DNA of 64,000 nucleotides from Methylophilus medardicus (GTDB lineage: Bacteria; Pseudomonadota; Gammaproteobacteria; Burkholderiales; Methylophilaceae). Of this stretch, positions 54,811-64,000 are shown piece after piece (the stretch's first letter is position 1; every line of letters starts with the position of its first letter). The stretch lies in contig NZ_CP040948.1 of the NCBI RefSeq assembly GCF_006363955.1, positions 806,001-870,000 on the forward strand, read 5' to 3'. The translations under genes were made by a program, and so were the position numbers. The notes under the pieces were generated by a model. That model worked only from the letters and a program-made list of their open reading frames with translations, did not search any database and was not told the DNA's origin.

Positions 54811-56145
54811 ATGGCAAACATTTTAAACGCCCAAACACAACATCCACCCGTCATTAAAACTGACTTGGCGGGGCAGACCTTGGTCACGCTGCGCACCCTG
54901 ACTGAAGAGAATCCAGCCTCCTTAGCCACCTATGAAAAATTGGGTGGATATGCGCAACTCAAACGTCTGGTGGCCGAAAAAGTCAAAGCGCCAGACATTA
55001 TTAGCCAAGTCAAAGTCTCTAATTTACGCGGTCGTGGTGGTGCTGGTTTCCCGACCGGCCTCAAATGGAGTTTTATGCCACGTTATTACGATGGCACCAA
55101 ATATCTCGTTTGCAACACCGATGAAGGCGAGCCAGGCACCTTTAAAGACCGCGACATTATCCGTTATAACCCGCATCAGTTGATCGAAGGTATGGCCATC
55201 GCTGCATATACTTTGGGTGCGCGCGTGGGCTACAACTATATTCACGGTGAAATCTGGCAAGATTACGAAATATTTGAAACCGCATTAGCTGAGGCGCGTG
55301 CAGCCGGTTATTTGGGTGAAAATCTATTTGGTTCTACATTTAGTTTTGATTTACACGCAGTGCATGGCTACGGCGCATACATTTGCGGCGAAGAAACAGC
55401 CTTGATTGAATCTATTGAAGGTAAAAAAGGCCAGCCGCGCTTCAAGCCCCCGTTCCCAGCCAGTTATGGCGTGTTTGGCAAACCAACCAATGTTAACAAC
55501 ACTGAGAGTTATGCCTCTATCCCATGGATCATGCAGCATGGTGGTCAAGCATTTGCCGATCTAGGCGTCCCCAACTCTGGCGGAAGCAAGCTTTTTTCGG
55601 TGTCTGGCCATGTTGAAAAACCCGGCAACTACGAAATCAAAATGGGCATGCCTTTCAAGGATCTCCTTGAGATGGCTGGCGGTATCTGGAAAGGTCGCAA
55701 GCTTAAGGCAGTGATCCCAGGTGGACCTTCAACCGCGGTGATGCCTGCCAGTGCGATTGAAAACGCCACCATGGACTATGATGGCCTGAGTAAAGCGGGC
55801 TCCAGCCTTGGCGCAGGTTCGATGATTGTGATGGATGAAACGACTTGCATGGTCAAAACGCTCAAACGCTTGAGTTATTTCTTTTATGAAGAGAGCTGTG
55901 GCCAGTGTACGCCTTGCCGCGAAGGCACTGGTTGGGTATATCGCATCATAGAACGCATAGTCGACGGCAAAGGCAAGATGGAAGACCTCGACCTGCTGAC
56001 AGATCTGAGCAACAACATTTCGGGTCGCACCATATGTGCCCTCGGTGATGCAGCTGCGACGCCTGTGTTAAGTTTTATCAAGCACTTCCGCCCAGAATTT
56101 GAATATTACATCCAGCATGGCAAGTCCATGGTCGATGGTAAATAA
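54811..56145 (+). CDS. nuoF: NADH-quinone oxidoreductase subunit F
   Basis: NuoF binds NADH, FMN and cluster N3. The 444-residue protein shows the NADH/FMN loop [43 protein letters not shown] and the N3 cysteine motif [12 protein letters not shown], with a later Cys in [11 protein letters not shown]. Length and order are standard. Confidence 0.96.
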   Translation: MANILNAQTQHPPVIKTDLAGQTLVTLRTLTEENPASLATYEKLGGYAQLKRLVAEKVKAPDIISQVKVSNLRGRGGAGFPTGLKWSFMPRYYDGTKYLVCNTDEGEPGTFKDRDIIRYNPHQLIEGMAIAAYTLGARVGYNYIHGEIWQDYEIFETALAEARAAGYLGENLFGSTFSFDLHAVHGYGAYICGEETALIESIEGKKGQPRFKPPFPASYGVFGKPTNVNNTESYASIPWIMQHGGQAFADLGVPNSGGSKLFSVSGHVEKPGNYEIKMGMPFKDLLEMAGGIWKGRKLKAVIPGGPSTAVMPASAIENATMDYDGLSKAGSSLGAGSMIVMDETTCMVKTLKRLSYFFYEESCGQCTPCREGTGWVYRIIERIVDGKGKMEDLDLLTDLSNNISGRTICALGDAAATPVLSFIKHFRPEFEYYIQHGKSMVDGK

Positions 56146-56171
56146 ACGCTATCAAGCTTAACGGTAATCAC

Positions 56172-58604
56172 ATGCTAAACATCGAAATTGACGGCAAACC
56201 ACTAGAAGTTGAACACGGCAGCACCATTATTGATGCGGCGGACGCGGCTGGCATTGCGATCCCGCGGTTTTGTTATCACAAAAAATTGTCGGTGGCTGCG
56301 AACTGCCGTATGTGTTTGGTGCAGGTAGAAAAGTTTAATAAGCCGTTGCCGGCTTGCGCCACGCCTGTTGCTGATGGCATGAAGATCTATACACGCAGCA
56401 AGTCAGCGGTTGAAGCACAGCAAAGCGTGATGGAGTTTCTACTAATCAATCACCCGTTGGATTGCCCAATTTGTGACCAAGGTGGCGAGTGTGATCTGCA
56501 AGATATTGCCGTCGCCTATGGTGCGTCAGGCTCACGTTATACTGAAGAGAAGCGGGTAGTATTCAATAAAAATATTGGTCCCTTAGTCAGCACCGATATG
56601 ACGCGTTGTATTCAGTGTACGCGCTGCGTTCGTTTCTTAAAAGAAGTGGGCGGCATGCAAGAATTGGGCCTAGTGAACCGCGGTGAGCACGCCGAAATCA
56701 CGGCTTATGTAGACCAATCAGTCAACTCAGAGCTTAGCGGTAACATCATCGATTTATGCCCGGTCGGCGCGCTAACCAGCAAGCCATTCCGTTACTCTGC
56801 CCGTAGTTGGGAATTAGTTCGCAGGCCGTCGATTGCAGCGCATGATGGGTTGGGTTCACACATTGAAGTGCACGTTAAAGATCACAAAGTCATGCGGGTT
56901 TTGCCGCGTGAAAAAGAGTCGATTAACGAATGTTGGTTGTCAGACCGTGACCGTTTTTCTTATGAAGGCCTAAATAGCCCTGATCGCCTCAAGGTGCCGA
57001 TGATTAAGCACAACGGTCAATGGCAAGAAACCGACTGGAAAACCGCACTGGAGTTTGCAGCCGGTCAGCTCAAAGATATTACTAAGGAACACGGTGGTGA
57101 TGCTTTAGGGGTGCTGGTCTCACCGAACAGCACCATGGAAGAAGGCTATCTGATTAAACAGTTGGCGGACGGATTAGGCTGTGGCAACGTAGATTACCGT
57201 TTGCGCCAAACAGATTTCCGTTTAGATGGTAAACGTACTGGCACCCCTTGGATGGGTTGCAATATTCAAGAGATCGAAGAGCTTGATCGTATCTTGCTGA
57301 TTGGCTCTAACCTGCGCAACGAGCACCCGTTATTGGCACAACGCATTCGTAAAGCCGTCTCGAATGGGGCTGAGTTATGCATCGTCAGCCCGCTAGATAA
57401 CGATCCTTTGATGGACATTGCACATAAAGTCATTGTGCGGCCGAATGACATGGTGAATGTATTGGGCCAGATCCTGAAAGCGATGTCTGGCTTGCAAAAA
57501 TTGTCCTTGTGCTTGCCACCAGCGTTAAACACGCTGTTAGAAGAAATCAAAGTACGTCCGAACACGCAGAAGATTGCCGAGTGTTTGGCCGGGATCAGTG
57601 AAGAGCTAATTTTGATTGCGCCAAAAGTGGGCATTTTCTTGGGCAACATGGCGCTGAGTGATCCTCGCTTTACCGAGATGTACAGCATGGCTGAAGCCAT
57701 TGGTGGCATCACCGGTGCAAAAGGCGGTATTTTGCCTCCTGCAGCCAATAGTACGGGCATGCACCTGATGGGGGTGATGCCAACCGCGACCGGCATGCAT
57801 GCAAGAGCAATGATAGAAGTGCCTCGTAAGGCTTATTTGTTACTCAATATTGAGCCCGAGTTGGATTGCCAGCATGCGGCGCTGGCCAGCGAGGCGATGG
57901 CCAAAGCAGAGTGCGTGATTGCTTTAACCGCTTACAAGTCTTCAGCACTCGATAATGCAGACATTTTGCTACCGATTGCTCCTTTTACGGAAACCTCAGG
58001 CACGTTTATGAGTATGGAAGGGCGCGTGCAAAGCTTTCAAGCAGTGACGCGTCCGTTAGGTGAAGCGCGACCGGCTTGGAAAGTATTGCGCGTGTTGGCA
58101 AACACTTTAGGGCTGCCAGGTTTCGATTTTAACAGCTCAGAAGAAGTCAAAAATGCGATCTTCAATCATGAGAAGCCCTCAGCAGTGGTTTGGCGTAGCC
58201 TGAATAACAACTTGAAAGAGTTAGTAGAGATTCAAGTAAATATTAAAAAAGAAGGCTTACAGCGGATTGGTGAAGTGCCGCAGTATGAGTTTGATCCAAT
58301 CGTCAGACGTTCGGCGCCGCTGCAAAAAACCAAATACAATGTGCGGCCGATGGCACGGATGCGGGCGGAGCAACTGGTAGAGCTTGGCTTGACCGACGGT
58401 GACATCGTCGTCGCGCATCAAGACAAAGGCAGTGCCGTGTTAAAAGTACGTGTGGATAATCATGTTGCCAAAGGCTGCGTACGCGTGGCGGCAGCGCATC
58501 CGCTCACCGCCAGCCTGGGTGATCTCATGGGAGATATCACGATTGAAAAAGCATCGCCCGATCAAATAGCAATTTACGAAAAACAACTGACCGAGATGGC
58601 ATAA
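56172..58604 (+). CDS. nuoG: NADH-quinone oxidoreductase subunit G
   Basis: NuoG is the largest peripheral-arm subunit and carries several iron-sulfur clusters. The 810-residue protein has an N-terminal ferredoxin-like domain ([20 protein letters not shown]) for N1b. The His-Cys cluster N5 lies in [19 protein letters not shown] four-cysteine cluster N4 lies in [10 protein letters not shown] with [12 protein letters not shown] molybdopterin-oxidoreductase-like domain without cofactor follows. The extra N7 cysteine motif is not evident. It ends 1 bp before nuoH. Confidence 0.95.
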   Translation: MLNIEIDGKPLEVEHGSTIIDAADAAGIAIPRFCYHKKLSVAANCRMCLVQVEKFNKPLPACATPVADGMKIYTRSKSAVEAQQSVMEFLLINHPLDCPICDQGGECDLQDIAVAYGASGSRYTEEKRVVFNKNIGPLVSTDMTRCIQCTRCVRFLKEVGGMQELGLVNRGEHAEITAYVDQSVNSELSGNIIDLCPVGALTSKPFRYSARSWELVRRPSIAAHDGLGSHIEVHVKDHKVMRVLPREKESINECWLSDRDRFSYEGLNSPDRLKVPMIKHNGQWQETDWKTALEFAAGQLKDITKEHGGDALGVLVSPNSTMEEGYLIKQLADGLGCGNVDYRLRQTDFRLDGKRTGTPWMGCNIQEIEELDRILLIGSNLRNEHPLLAQRIRKAVSNGAELCIVSPLDNDPLMDIAHKVIVRPNDMVNVLGQILKAMSGLQKLSLCLPPALNTLLEEIKVRPNTQKIAECLAGISEELILIAPKVGIFLGNMALSDPRFTEMYSMAEAIGGITGAKGGILPPAANSTGMHLMGVMPTATGMHARAMIEVPRKAYLLLNIEPELDCQHAALASEAMAKAECVIALTAYKSSALDNADILLPIAPFTETSGTFMSMEGRVQSFQAVTRPLGEARPAWKVLRVLANTLGLPGFDFNSSEEVKNAIFNHEKPSAVVWRSLNNNLKELVEIQVNIKKEGLQRIGEVPQYEFDPIVRRSAPLQKTKYNVRPMARMRAEQLVELGLTDGDIVVAHQDKGSAVLKVRVDNHVAKGCVRVAAAHPLTASLGDLMGDITIEKASPDQIAIYEKQLTEMA

Positions 58605-58605
58605 C

Positions 58606-59634
58606 ATGCAATTCTTTGCTGAATTTTTTGGCTCTTACTGGACAGACGTGCAATTGGTCGTCTGGACATTAATTAAAATCGTGGCCATTGTGTTGCCGTT
58701 GATGATTGCTGTGGCTTATCTCACTTACGCTGAGCGCAAAGTTATCGGCTACATGCAGGTACGTATCGGACCTAACCGTGTCGGTCCGGCTGGCTTATTG
58801 CAACCATTAGCTGATGGTTTGAAGTTGCTGTTTAAAGAAATTATCCTGCCGACAGCCTCAAACAAAGCGCTATTTTTTCTTGGGCCTGTGTTGGCGATTG
58901 CGCCGGCTTTTGCCGCTTGGGCAGTGGTCCCGTTTGATGCCACGATGGTGCTAGCAAATGTCGATGCTGGCCTGTTATACATACTCGCGATGACTTCTGT
59001 AGCGGTTTATGGGGTGATTATTGCGGGTTGGGCGTCGAACTCCAAATACGCATTTTTGGGCGCATTACGTTCAGCAGCACAAATTGTTTCATATGAAATT
59101 GCGATGGGCTTTACCTTGGTGGGCGTGCTCATGTGTGCCAATTCTCTTAACCTAGGCAATATTGTCATGGGTCAGGAGGGCGGTTTCTGGCATTGGTATT
59201 TCTTACCGTTGTTTCCCTTATTTGTCGTGTATTTCATCAGTGCAGTGGCAGAAACCAACCGTGCACCGTTTGACGTTGCCGAAGGGGAGTCCGAAATCGT
59301 TGCTGGTTTCCATGTGGAATATTCAGGCATGGCCTTCGCCGTGTTCTTCTTAGCTGAATATGCCAACATGATGTTGGTCTCCATGCTTGCGGCATTGATG
59401 TTCCTTGGCGGTTGGTTATCTCCAGTGCCATTCTTGCCAGACAGCATTTTGTGGCTGTTGGCAAAAGTCGCATTCCTGTTGTTCCTGTTTTTGTGGTTCC
59501 GCGCGACTTTCCCACGTTATCGTTACGACCAGATCATGCGTCTGGGTTGGAAAGTGTTTATCCCCATCACGCTGATCTGGATTGTCGTGGTTGGCGCGAT
59601 GATGCAAACGCAATGGGCTTATTTGTTCCATTAA
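58606..59634 (+). CDS. nuoH: NADH-quinone oxidoreductase subunit H
   Basis: NuoH links the peripheral arm to the membrane arm and lines the quinone channel. The 342-residue protein has about eight helices, with [65 protein letters not shown] and [11 protein letters not shown], all diagnostic. Start and length are standard. Confidence 0.96.
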   Translation: MQFFAEFFGSYWTDVQLVVWTLIKIVAIVLPLMIAVAYLTYAERKVIGYMQVRIGPNRVGPAGLLQPLADGLKLLFKEIILPTASNKALFFLGPVLAIAPAFAAWAVVPFDATMVLANVDAGLLYILAMTSVAVYGVIIAGWASNSKYAFLGALRSAAQIVSYEIAMGFTLVGVLMCANSLNLGNIVMGQEGGFWHWYFLPLFPLFVVYFISAVAETNRAPFDVAEGESEIVAGFHVEYSGMAFAVFFLAEYANMMLVSMLAALMFLGGWLSPVPFLPDSILWLLAKVAFLLFLFLWFRATFPRYRYDQIMRLGWKVFIPITLIWIVVVGAMMQTQWAYLFH

Positions 59635-59688
59635 TAGTTAAGCCGAGCTCACCGCTCATGCACAGACAAGGATGTTGGAAACCTGACC

Positions 59689-60180
59689 ATGTTGAACGCG
59701 ATTAAAAGTACATTAGGCAGTTTGATGTTGTGGGAAATGCTGAAAGGCATGGCCCTGACTGGACGCTATTTCTTTGCCAAGAAAATTACCATTCAGTATC
59801 CCGAAGAGCGTACGCCGCAATCGAACCGTTTTCGCGGTTTACACGCATTGCGTCGTTATCCGAATGGCGAAGAGCGCTGTATTGCTTGCAAACTCTGTGA
59901 AGCCGTTTGTCCAGCGATGGCCATTACGATTGAGTCAGACCAACGCGATGATGGCACGCGTCGCACCACCCGTTACGATATCGATCTGACGAAATGCATT
60001 TTCTGTGGTTTCTGTGAAGAGTCTTGTCCGGTAGACAGCATTGTTGAAACGCGTATTTTTGATTATCACGGTGAGCAGCGCGGTGACCTGCTCTATACCA
60101 AAGAAATGCTATTAGAGGTCGGCGACAAGTACGAGGCTCAAATTGCACAAGACCGCGCACAAGACAAAGTATATCGATAA
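59689..60180 (+). CDS. nuoI: NADH-quinone oxidoreductase subunit I
   Basis: NuoI carries two [4Fe-4S] clusters, N6a and N6b. The 163-residue ferredoxin-type protein has [12 protein letters not shown] and [12 protein letters not shown], each followed by a distal proline as expected, after an N-terminal amphipathic segment. The 54-bp gap after nuoH is the largest in the operon but holds no obvious signal. Confidence 0.96.
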   Translation: MLNAIKSTLGSLMLWEMLKGMALTGRYFFAKKITIQYPEERTPQSNRFRGLHALRRYPNGEERCIACKLCEAVCPAMAITIESDQRDDGTRRTTRYDIDLTKCIFCGFCEESCPVDSIVETRIFDYHGEQRGDLLYTKEMLLEVGDKYEAQIAQDRAQDKVYR

Positions 60181-60197
60181 GCGCAGACAGGATAATC

Positions 60198-60821
60198 ATG
60201 GTATTTACTGATATTGTTTTTTATGTGCTGTCAGCGATTTTGCTGTTTTCAGGCATCCGCGTGATTACAACACGCAACCCGGTGCATGCAGCGCTGTTTC
60301 TTGTACTTGCTTTTTTTACAGCAGCAGGCATTTGGCTGTTGCTTGAAGCAGAGTTTTTGGCCATTGCCTTAATTCTGGTTTACGTCGGCGCAGTGATGGT
60401 GTTGTTCTTGTTTGTTGTGATGATGCTAGATATTAATTTGGATAAGTTACGCGAAGGCTTCTGGGAATATTTACCCATGGCTGGCTTCATCGGTGTATTG
60501 ATGGTGGTTGAGATGACCATGGTGCTGGCAGACAAAAATTTGCGCCCAAGTGCGGCGGTCGAATTACCCGCTAATTACAGTAACACTGCCGCTTTGGGCA
60601 AAGTGCTTTACACCGACTATTTACTGCCATTTGAGCTGGCAGCGGTGGTCTTGTTGGTGGCCATGATTGCAGCGATTGTGCTGACTTTGCGTGAGCGTAA
60701 GGACAACAAATCCATGAATCCGGCTGACCAAGTCAAAGTAAAGCGCAGCGACCGGATCCGTATTGTGTCGATGCCTGCCGTTGTAGAAGCGCCGGCACCG
60801 TCGGCAGAGGAGAAAAAATAA
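60198..60821 (+). CDS. nuoJ: NADH-quinone oxidoreductase subunit J
   Basis: NuoJ is a five-helix membrane subunit. The 207-residue protein has [51 protein letters not shown], the conserved helix pair with the pi-bulge region. A charged, Ala/Pro-rich tail follows. nuoK starts 2 bp later. Confidence 0.95.
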   Translation: MVFTDIVFYVLSAILLFSGIRVITTRNPVHAALFLVLAFFTAAGIWLLLEAEFLAIALILVYVGAVMVLFLFVVMMLDINLDKLREGFWEYLPMAGFIGVLMVVEMTMVLADKNLRPSAAVELPANYSNTAALGKVLYTDYLLPFELAAVVLLVAMIAAIVLTLRERKDNKSMNPADQVKVKRSDRIRIVSMPAVVEAPAPSAEEKK

Positions 60822-60823
60822 TC

Positions 60824-61129
60824 ATGGTCGGATTGTCTCATTACCTGATTTTAGGCGCGCTGATGTTTGCAATTAGCGTGATTGGTATTTTTCTCAACCG
60901 TAAAAACGTCATTATTTTGCTGATGGCGATTGAATTGATGTTGTTAGCCGTCAATCTCAATTTCATTGCCTTTTCACATTATTTAAACGATATTGCCGGC
61001 CAAGTCTTTGTATTTTTTATCCTAACGGTGGCAGCGGCTGAGTCTGCGATCGGTTTGGCGATTTTAGTGGTGTTGTTCCGCAATTTGCGCACCATCAATG
61101 TCGATGATTTGGATCAGTTAAAAGGTTAA
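60824..61129 (+). CDS. nuoK: NADH-quinone oxidoreductase subunit K
   Basis: NuoK is a three-helix membrane subunit with two conserved intramembrane glutamates, seen here in [14 protein letters not shown] and [13 protein letters not shown]. The 101-residue length is exact for the family. It is packed tightly between nuoJ and nuoL. Confidence 0.96.
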   Translation: MVGLSHYLILGALMFAISVIGIFLNRKNVIILLMAIELMLLAVNLNFIAFSHYLNDIAGQVFVFFILTVAAAESAIGLAILVVLFRNLRTINVDDLDQLKG

Positions 61130-61134
61130 GTAGA

Positions 61135-63216
61135 ATGACAATAAAACAAATCTTGATATTGATTCCCTTGCTGCCGTTGTTTGCAGCTGCGCTGGTCGGT
61201 CTTTTTAGAAATATGCTTCCGCGCTGGGCGGGTCACGTCATCACCATTCTGGGTGTGGGTGCTGCATTTGCATTATCCACCTATATCTTTAATCAGACCC
61301 TTAACGGTTTTACCCTAAACGAGGCCGTTTACACTTGGCTGGATTCGGGTGACATACACTTTGAAGTGGGTTTCTTGATCGATAACCTCAGCGCCATGAT
61401 GATGGTAGTGGTGACATTTGTCTCACTCATGGTGCACATTTACACCATTGGGTATATGGCCGAAGACCCTGGCTATGCGCGTTTCTTTAGCTATATTTCC
61501 CTGTTCACTTTCTCCATGCTGATGTTGGTCATGAGCAACAACTTTATGCAGTTGTTCTTTGGCTGGGAGGCTGTCGGCCTAGTGTCCTATTTATTGATTG
61601 GTTTTTGGTTTACTCGACCAACGGCGATCTATGCCAACTTGAAAGCTTTTTTGGTCAACCGTGTAGGTGACTTTGGTTTCTTGCTTGGCATTGGCATGGT
61701 TCTTTATTACTTTGGCAGTCTGGATTACGCGACCGTGTTCGAGCGCGCGCCAAGTTTAGCCGCCACGCAAATTAACTTGTGGGGGCATAGCCAGTGGTCA
61801 CTGATGACCGTCACTTGCTTATTACTTTTTATTGGTGCAATGGGTAAGTCTGCGCAAGTGCCACTGCATGTGTGGTTACCGGATTCTATGGAAGGCCCAA
61901 CGCCTATTTCTGCCCTGATTCACGCTGCAACGATGGTTACAGCTGGTATCTTCATGGTGGCCCGCATGTCACCCCTGTATGAGTTATCGACCACTGCTTT
62001 ATCCACAGTGATGGTGATTGGTGCGATTACCGCACTATTCATGGGCTTTTTAGGTATTATTCAAAACGACATCAAGCGTGTGGTGGCTTACTCGACCCTA
62101 TCACAACTCGGTTATATGACCGTGGCGCTGGGTGCATCAGCCTATTCTGTGGCTATTTTTCACCTGATGACGCATGCATTCTTTAAAGCCCTGTTATTCC
62201 TAGGTGCTGGCTCTGTGATCATGGGTATGCACCATGATCAAGACATTCGCAATATGGGCAATCTAAAAAAATACTTGCCGATTACCTGGATTACTTCGTT
62301 AATTGGCTCATTAGCATTGATAGGCACGCCGTTTTTTGCGGGCTTCTATTCCAAGGACAGCATCATCGAGGCAGTTGAGCTGTCGCATATTCCTGGTAGT
62401 GGCTTTGCTTACTTTGCGGTTATTGTGGGTGTATTCGTGACAGCGTTTTATTCTTTCCGGCTCTATTTTCTGGTGTTTCATGGTGAAGAAAAATGGCGTC
62501 AGGCCAAACACGATGACCACGCGCATGCTACCCATGTAGATGCTGGTCACGCGGATAATGGGCATGACGATGCGCACGCAGACAATCATGATCACGACCT
62601 TCATCATGGCCTCGGTCCTAATGACAATCCGCATGAACCTGGCTGGGTGGTCACCTTGCCGTTGGTGTTGCTGGCGATCCCATCATTAGTCATTGGTTAC
62701 CTTGCTTTAGAGCCGATGTTATACGGTGATTTCTTCAAAAACGTGATTTTTGTGAATCCGCAGGCCCACCCTGCAATGTCCCACCTTGCTCATCATTACC
62801 ACGAGCTCATGCATAGCCCGGCTGGCATGGCCATCCATGGTTTTACCAGCTTGCCATTTTTCCTTGCTGCATCGGGCGTCCTGCTGTCTTGGTTCTTCTA
62901 TATGAAACGGCCAGATATTCCAGCAGCGATCAAGACTCGTTGCATGGTGATTTACAATATTCTTGAGAACAAATACGGTTTTGATACTTTCAATGAAAAG
63001 TTCTTTGCTGGCGGTTCACGTTTTCTGGGTAACTGGTTATGGAAATACGGTGACATTACCTTGATTGATGGCGCCATGGTGAATGGCACCGCCAATACCA
63101 TGGGCAAAATTGCCGCTAAAATCCGCAATCTGCAGTCTGGACTCATTTATCATTACGCTTTCGCCATGATCATCGGCGTATTCCTCCTTATGACTTTCTT
63201 TATCAAAATAAACTAA
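61135..63216 (+). CDS. nuoL: NADH-quinone oxidoreductase subunit L
   Basis: NuoL is the distal proton-pumping subunit with an antiporter-like core and a long lateral helix. The 693-residue protein shows NNFMQLFFGWEAVGLVSYLLIGFW, the lysine and histidine segments VPLHVWLPDSMEGPTPISALIHAATMV, and FAGFYSKDSIIEA. A loop at residues 459-500 is extremely rich in His and Asp, with 12 His in 42 residues, and is likely exposed. The lateral helix and C-terminal helix follow. Its stop overlaps the nuoM start by one base (TAATG). Confidence 0.96.
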   Translation: MTIKQILILIPLLPLFAAALVGLFRNMLPRWAGHVITILGVGAAFALSTYIFNQTLNGFTLNEAVYTWLDSGDIHFEVGFLIDNLSAMMMVVVTFVSLMVHIYTIGYMAEDPGYARFFSYISLFTFSMLMLVMSNNFMQLFFGWEAVGLVSYLLIGFWFTRPTAIYANLKAFLVNRVGDFGFLLGIGMVLYYFGSLDYATVFERAPSLAATQINLWGHSQWSLMTVTCLLLFIGAMGKSAQVPLHVWLPDSMEGPTPISALIHAATMVTAGIFMVARMSPLYELSTTALSTVMVIGAITALFMGFLGIIQNDIKRVVAYSTLSQLGYMTVALGASAYSVAIFHLMTHAFFKALLFLGAGSVIMGMHHDQDIRNMGNLKKYLPITWITSLIGSLALIGTPFFAGFYSKDSIIEAVELSHIPGSGFAYFAVIVGVFVTAFYSFRLYFLVFHGEEKWRQAKHDDHAHATHVDAGHADNGHDDAHADNHDHDLHHGLGPNDNPHEPGWVVTLPLVLLAIPSLVIGYLALEPMLYGDFFKNVIFVNPQAHPAMSHLAHHYHELMHSPAGMAIHGFTSLPFFLAASGVLLSWFFYMKRPDIPAAIKTRCMVIYNILENKYGFDTFNEKFFAGGSRFLGNWLWKYGDITLIDGAMVNGTANTMGKIAAKIRNLQSGLIYHYAFAMIIGVFLLMTFFIKIN

Positions 63217-64000
63217 TGATGCAAGCCGACCTCACAAGTATTTCCTGGTTAAGTCTGGCCATCTGGCTACCGGTCATCTCCGGCGTGCTGGTATTGTTGC
63301 TGGGAGGTGACCATAAGGCCACGTTGACACGATGGTTGGCTTTAGCCGGCAGTTTGGTCAGTTTTTTGGTGACACTCCCGCTATACACCTTGTTTGATAC
63401 ACAAGATGGATTTTTCCAGTTTGAAGAGTTATTACCTTGGGTACCGGCCTTCAATATGCACTATCACTTAGGTATTGATGGTTTTTCGATGCCGCTGGTG
63501 CTGTTGACGAGTTTCACCACTGTCATTGTGGTGTTGGCTGGGTGGGAAGTGATTACCAAGCACGTGGCGCAATACATGGCGGCCTTTCTGATCATGAGCG
63601 GCATCATGATCGGCGTATTTACTGCGCTGGATGCCTTGCTCTACTACGTGTTTTGGGAGGCCATGCTGATTCCGATGTTCTTGGTTATCGGTATTTGGGG
63701 CGGGCCAAACCGCGTTTACGCGACGATTAAATTTTTCTTGTATACCTTGCTAGGTTCGCTGTTGATGCTGGTGGCATTTATTTACCTCTATCACCAAACT
63801 GGCAGCTTTGAATTGGCGGACTACTACCTACTGCCGCTGAGCATGCAAGCTCAGATCTATATCTTCATCGCGTTTTTTATGGCTTTTGCGGTAAAGATCC
63901 CTATGTGGCCGGTACACACGTGGTTACCTGATGCACACGTTGAAGCGCCAACAGGCGGATCGGTGGTATTGGCGGCGATTGCGCTCAAGCTGGGTGGTTA
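63216..64000 (+). CDS. nuoM: NADH-quinone oxidoreductase subunit M, N-terminal part
   Basis: The frame is open from the ATG at 63216 to the window end (261 complete codons), so about half of this antiporter-like proton-pumping subunit is visible. It contains HLGIDGFSMPLVLLTSF, YYVFWEAMLIPMFLVIGIWGG and KIPMWPVHTWLPDAHVEAPTGGSVVLAAIALKLGG, the conserved Glu and Lys regions of the family. A second ATG follows directly at 63219. nuoN is expected next, outside the window. Confidence 0.95.
   Translation, partial: MMQADLTSISWLSLAIWLPVISGVLVLLLGGDHKATLTRWLALAGSLVSFLVTLPLYTLFDTQDGFFQFEELLPWVPAFNMHYHLGIDGFSMPLVLLTSFTTVIVVLAGWEVITKHVAQYMAAFLIMSGIMIGVFTALDALLYYVFWEAMLIPMFLVIGIWGGPNRVYATIKFFLYTLLGSLLMLVAFIYLYHQTGSFELADYYLLPLSMQAQIYIFIAFFMAFAVKIPMWPVHTWLPDAHVEAPTGGSVVLAAIALKLGG

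Noticed and set aside
57266-57796. Minus-strand open frame of 176 codons opposite nuoG
   Set aside because: It mirrors the codon pattern of nuoG; the product is not protein-like.

Overview
The window looks like ordinary chromosome of a betaproteobacterium, most likely a methylotroph of the family Methylophilaceae. This is inferred from gene content and order: pheT-ihfA-merR-tRNA-Pro, an RpfE-type gene beside recJ, secG-tRNA-Leu-nuoA, separate nuoC and nuoD, and PEP-CTERM surface proteins. No methylotrophy marker gene lies in the window, so the family is not proven. I see no insertion sequence, prophage, integrase or CRISPR array.

Layout. 1-1785: the 3' end of pheT, then ihfA, a MerR-type regulator, a terminator and tRNA-Pro(GGG). 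1922-8113: a membrane GGDEF-EAL protein on the minus strand, then an RpfE-type gene, recJ and rluB. 8181-18022: a mostly minus-strand block with prmB, dapE, a YffB-like protein, a second GGDEF-EAL protein, dapD, an M48 lipoprotein protease, kup and xseA. 18190-24791: a lytic transglycosylase, dsbB, a diguanylate cyclase, cysM and a YdbH/YnbE/YdbL-like set for envelope lipid traffic. 25242-29549: two unrecognised genes, a PolB-type 3'-5' exonuclease, a small exported protein and rlmD. 29551-37925: a peptide-binding lipoprotein, a VIT1-type transporter, a YkuD-fold enzyme without a signal peptide, two peptide permeases, yhhQ, a methyltransferase, nagZ and lpxO.

38038-44847 is the least ordinary stretch. 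A Bax-inhibitor-1 family protein is followed by a TonB-dependent receptor and three PEP-CTERM proteins, two of them tandem paralogues. Sequences resembling sigma-54 promoters stand before the receptor and before the first PEP-CTERM gene. I read this as a candidate co-regulated outer-surface module. 44925-50000 holds tadA, a PsiE-family gene and a LysR regulator divergent from pirin, a WrbA-like flavoprotein, YceI and an Old Yellow Enzyme homologue, with a perfect inverted repeat between them. 50144-64000 holds tpiA, secG, tRNA-Leu(GAG) and the respiratory complex I operon nuoA to nuoM, with nuoM cut by the window end.

Themes: three c-di-GMP proteins lie within 19 kb, each with an intact GGDEF/GGDEL signature and RxxD inhibitory site. 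Envelope upkeep and peptidoglycan turnover recur (transglycosylase, YkuD enzyme, peptide permeases, NagZ, LpxO, YdbH set). The most testable new ideas are the receptor/PEP-CTERM module, a possible cytoplasmic murein-peptide recycling group whose permease may start at ATT, and an unassigned double operator at 26612-26661.
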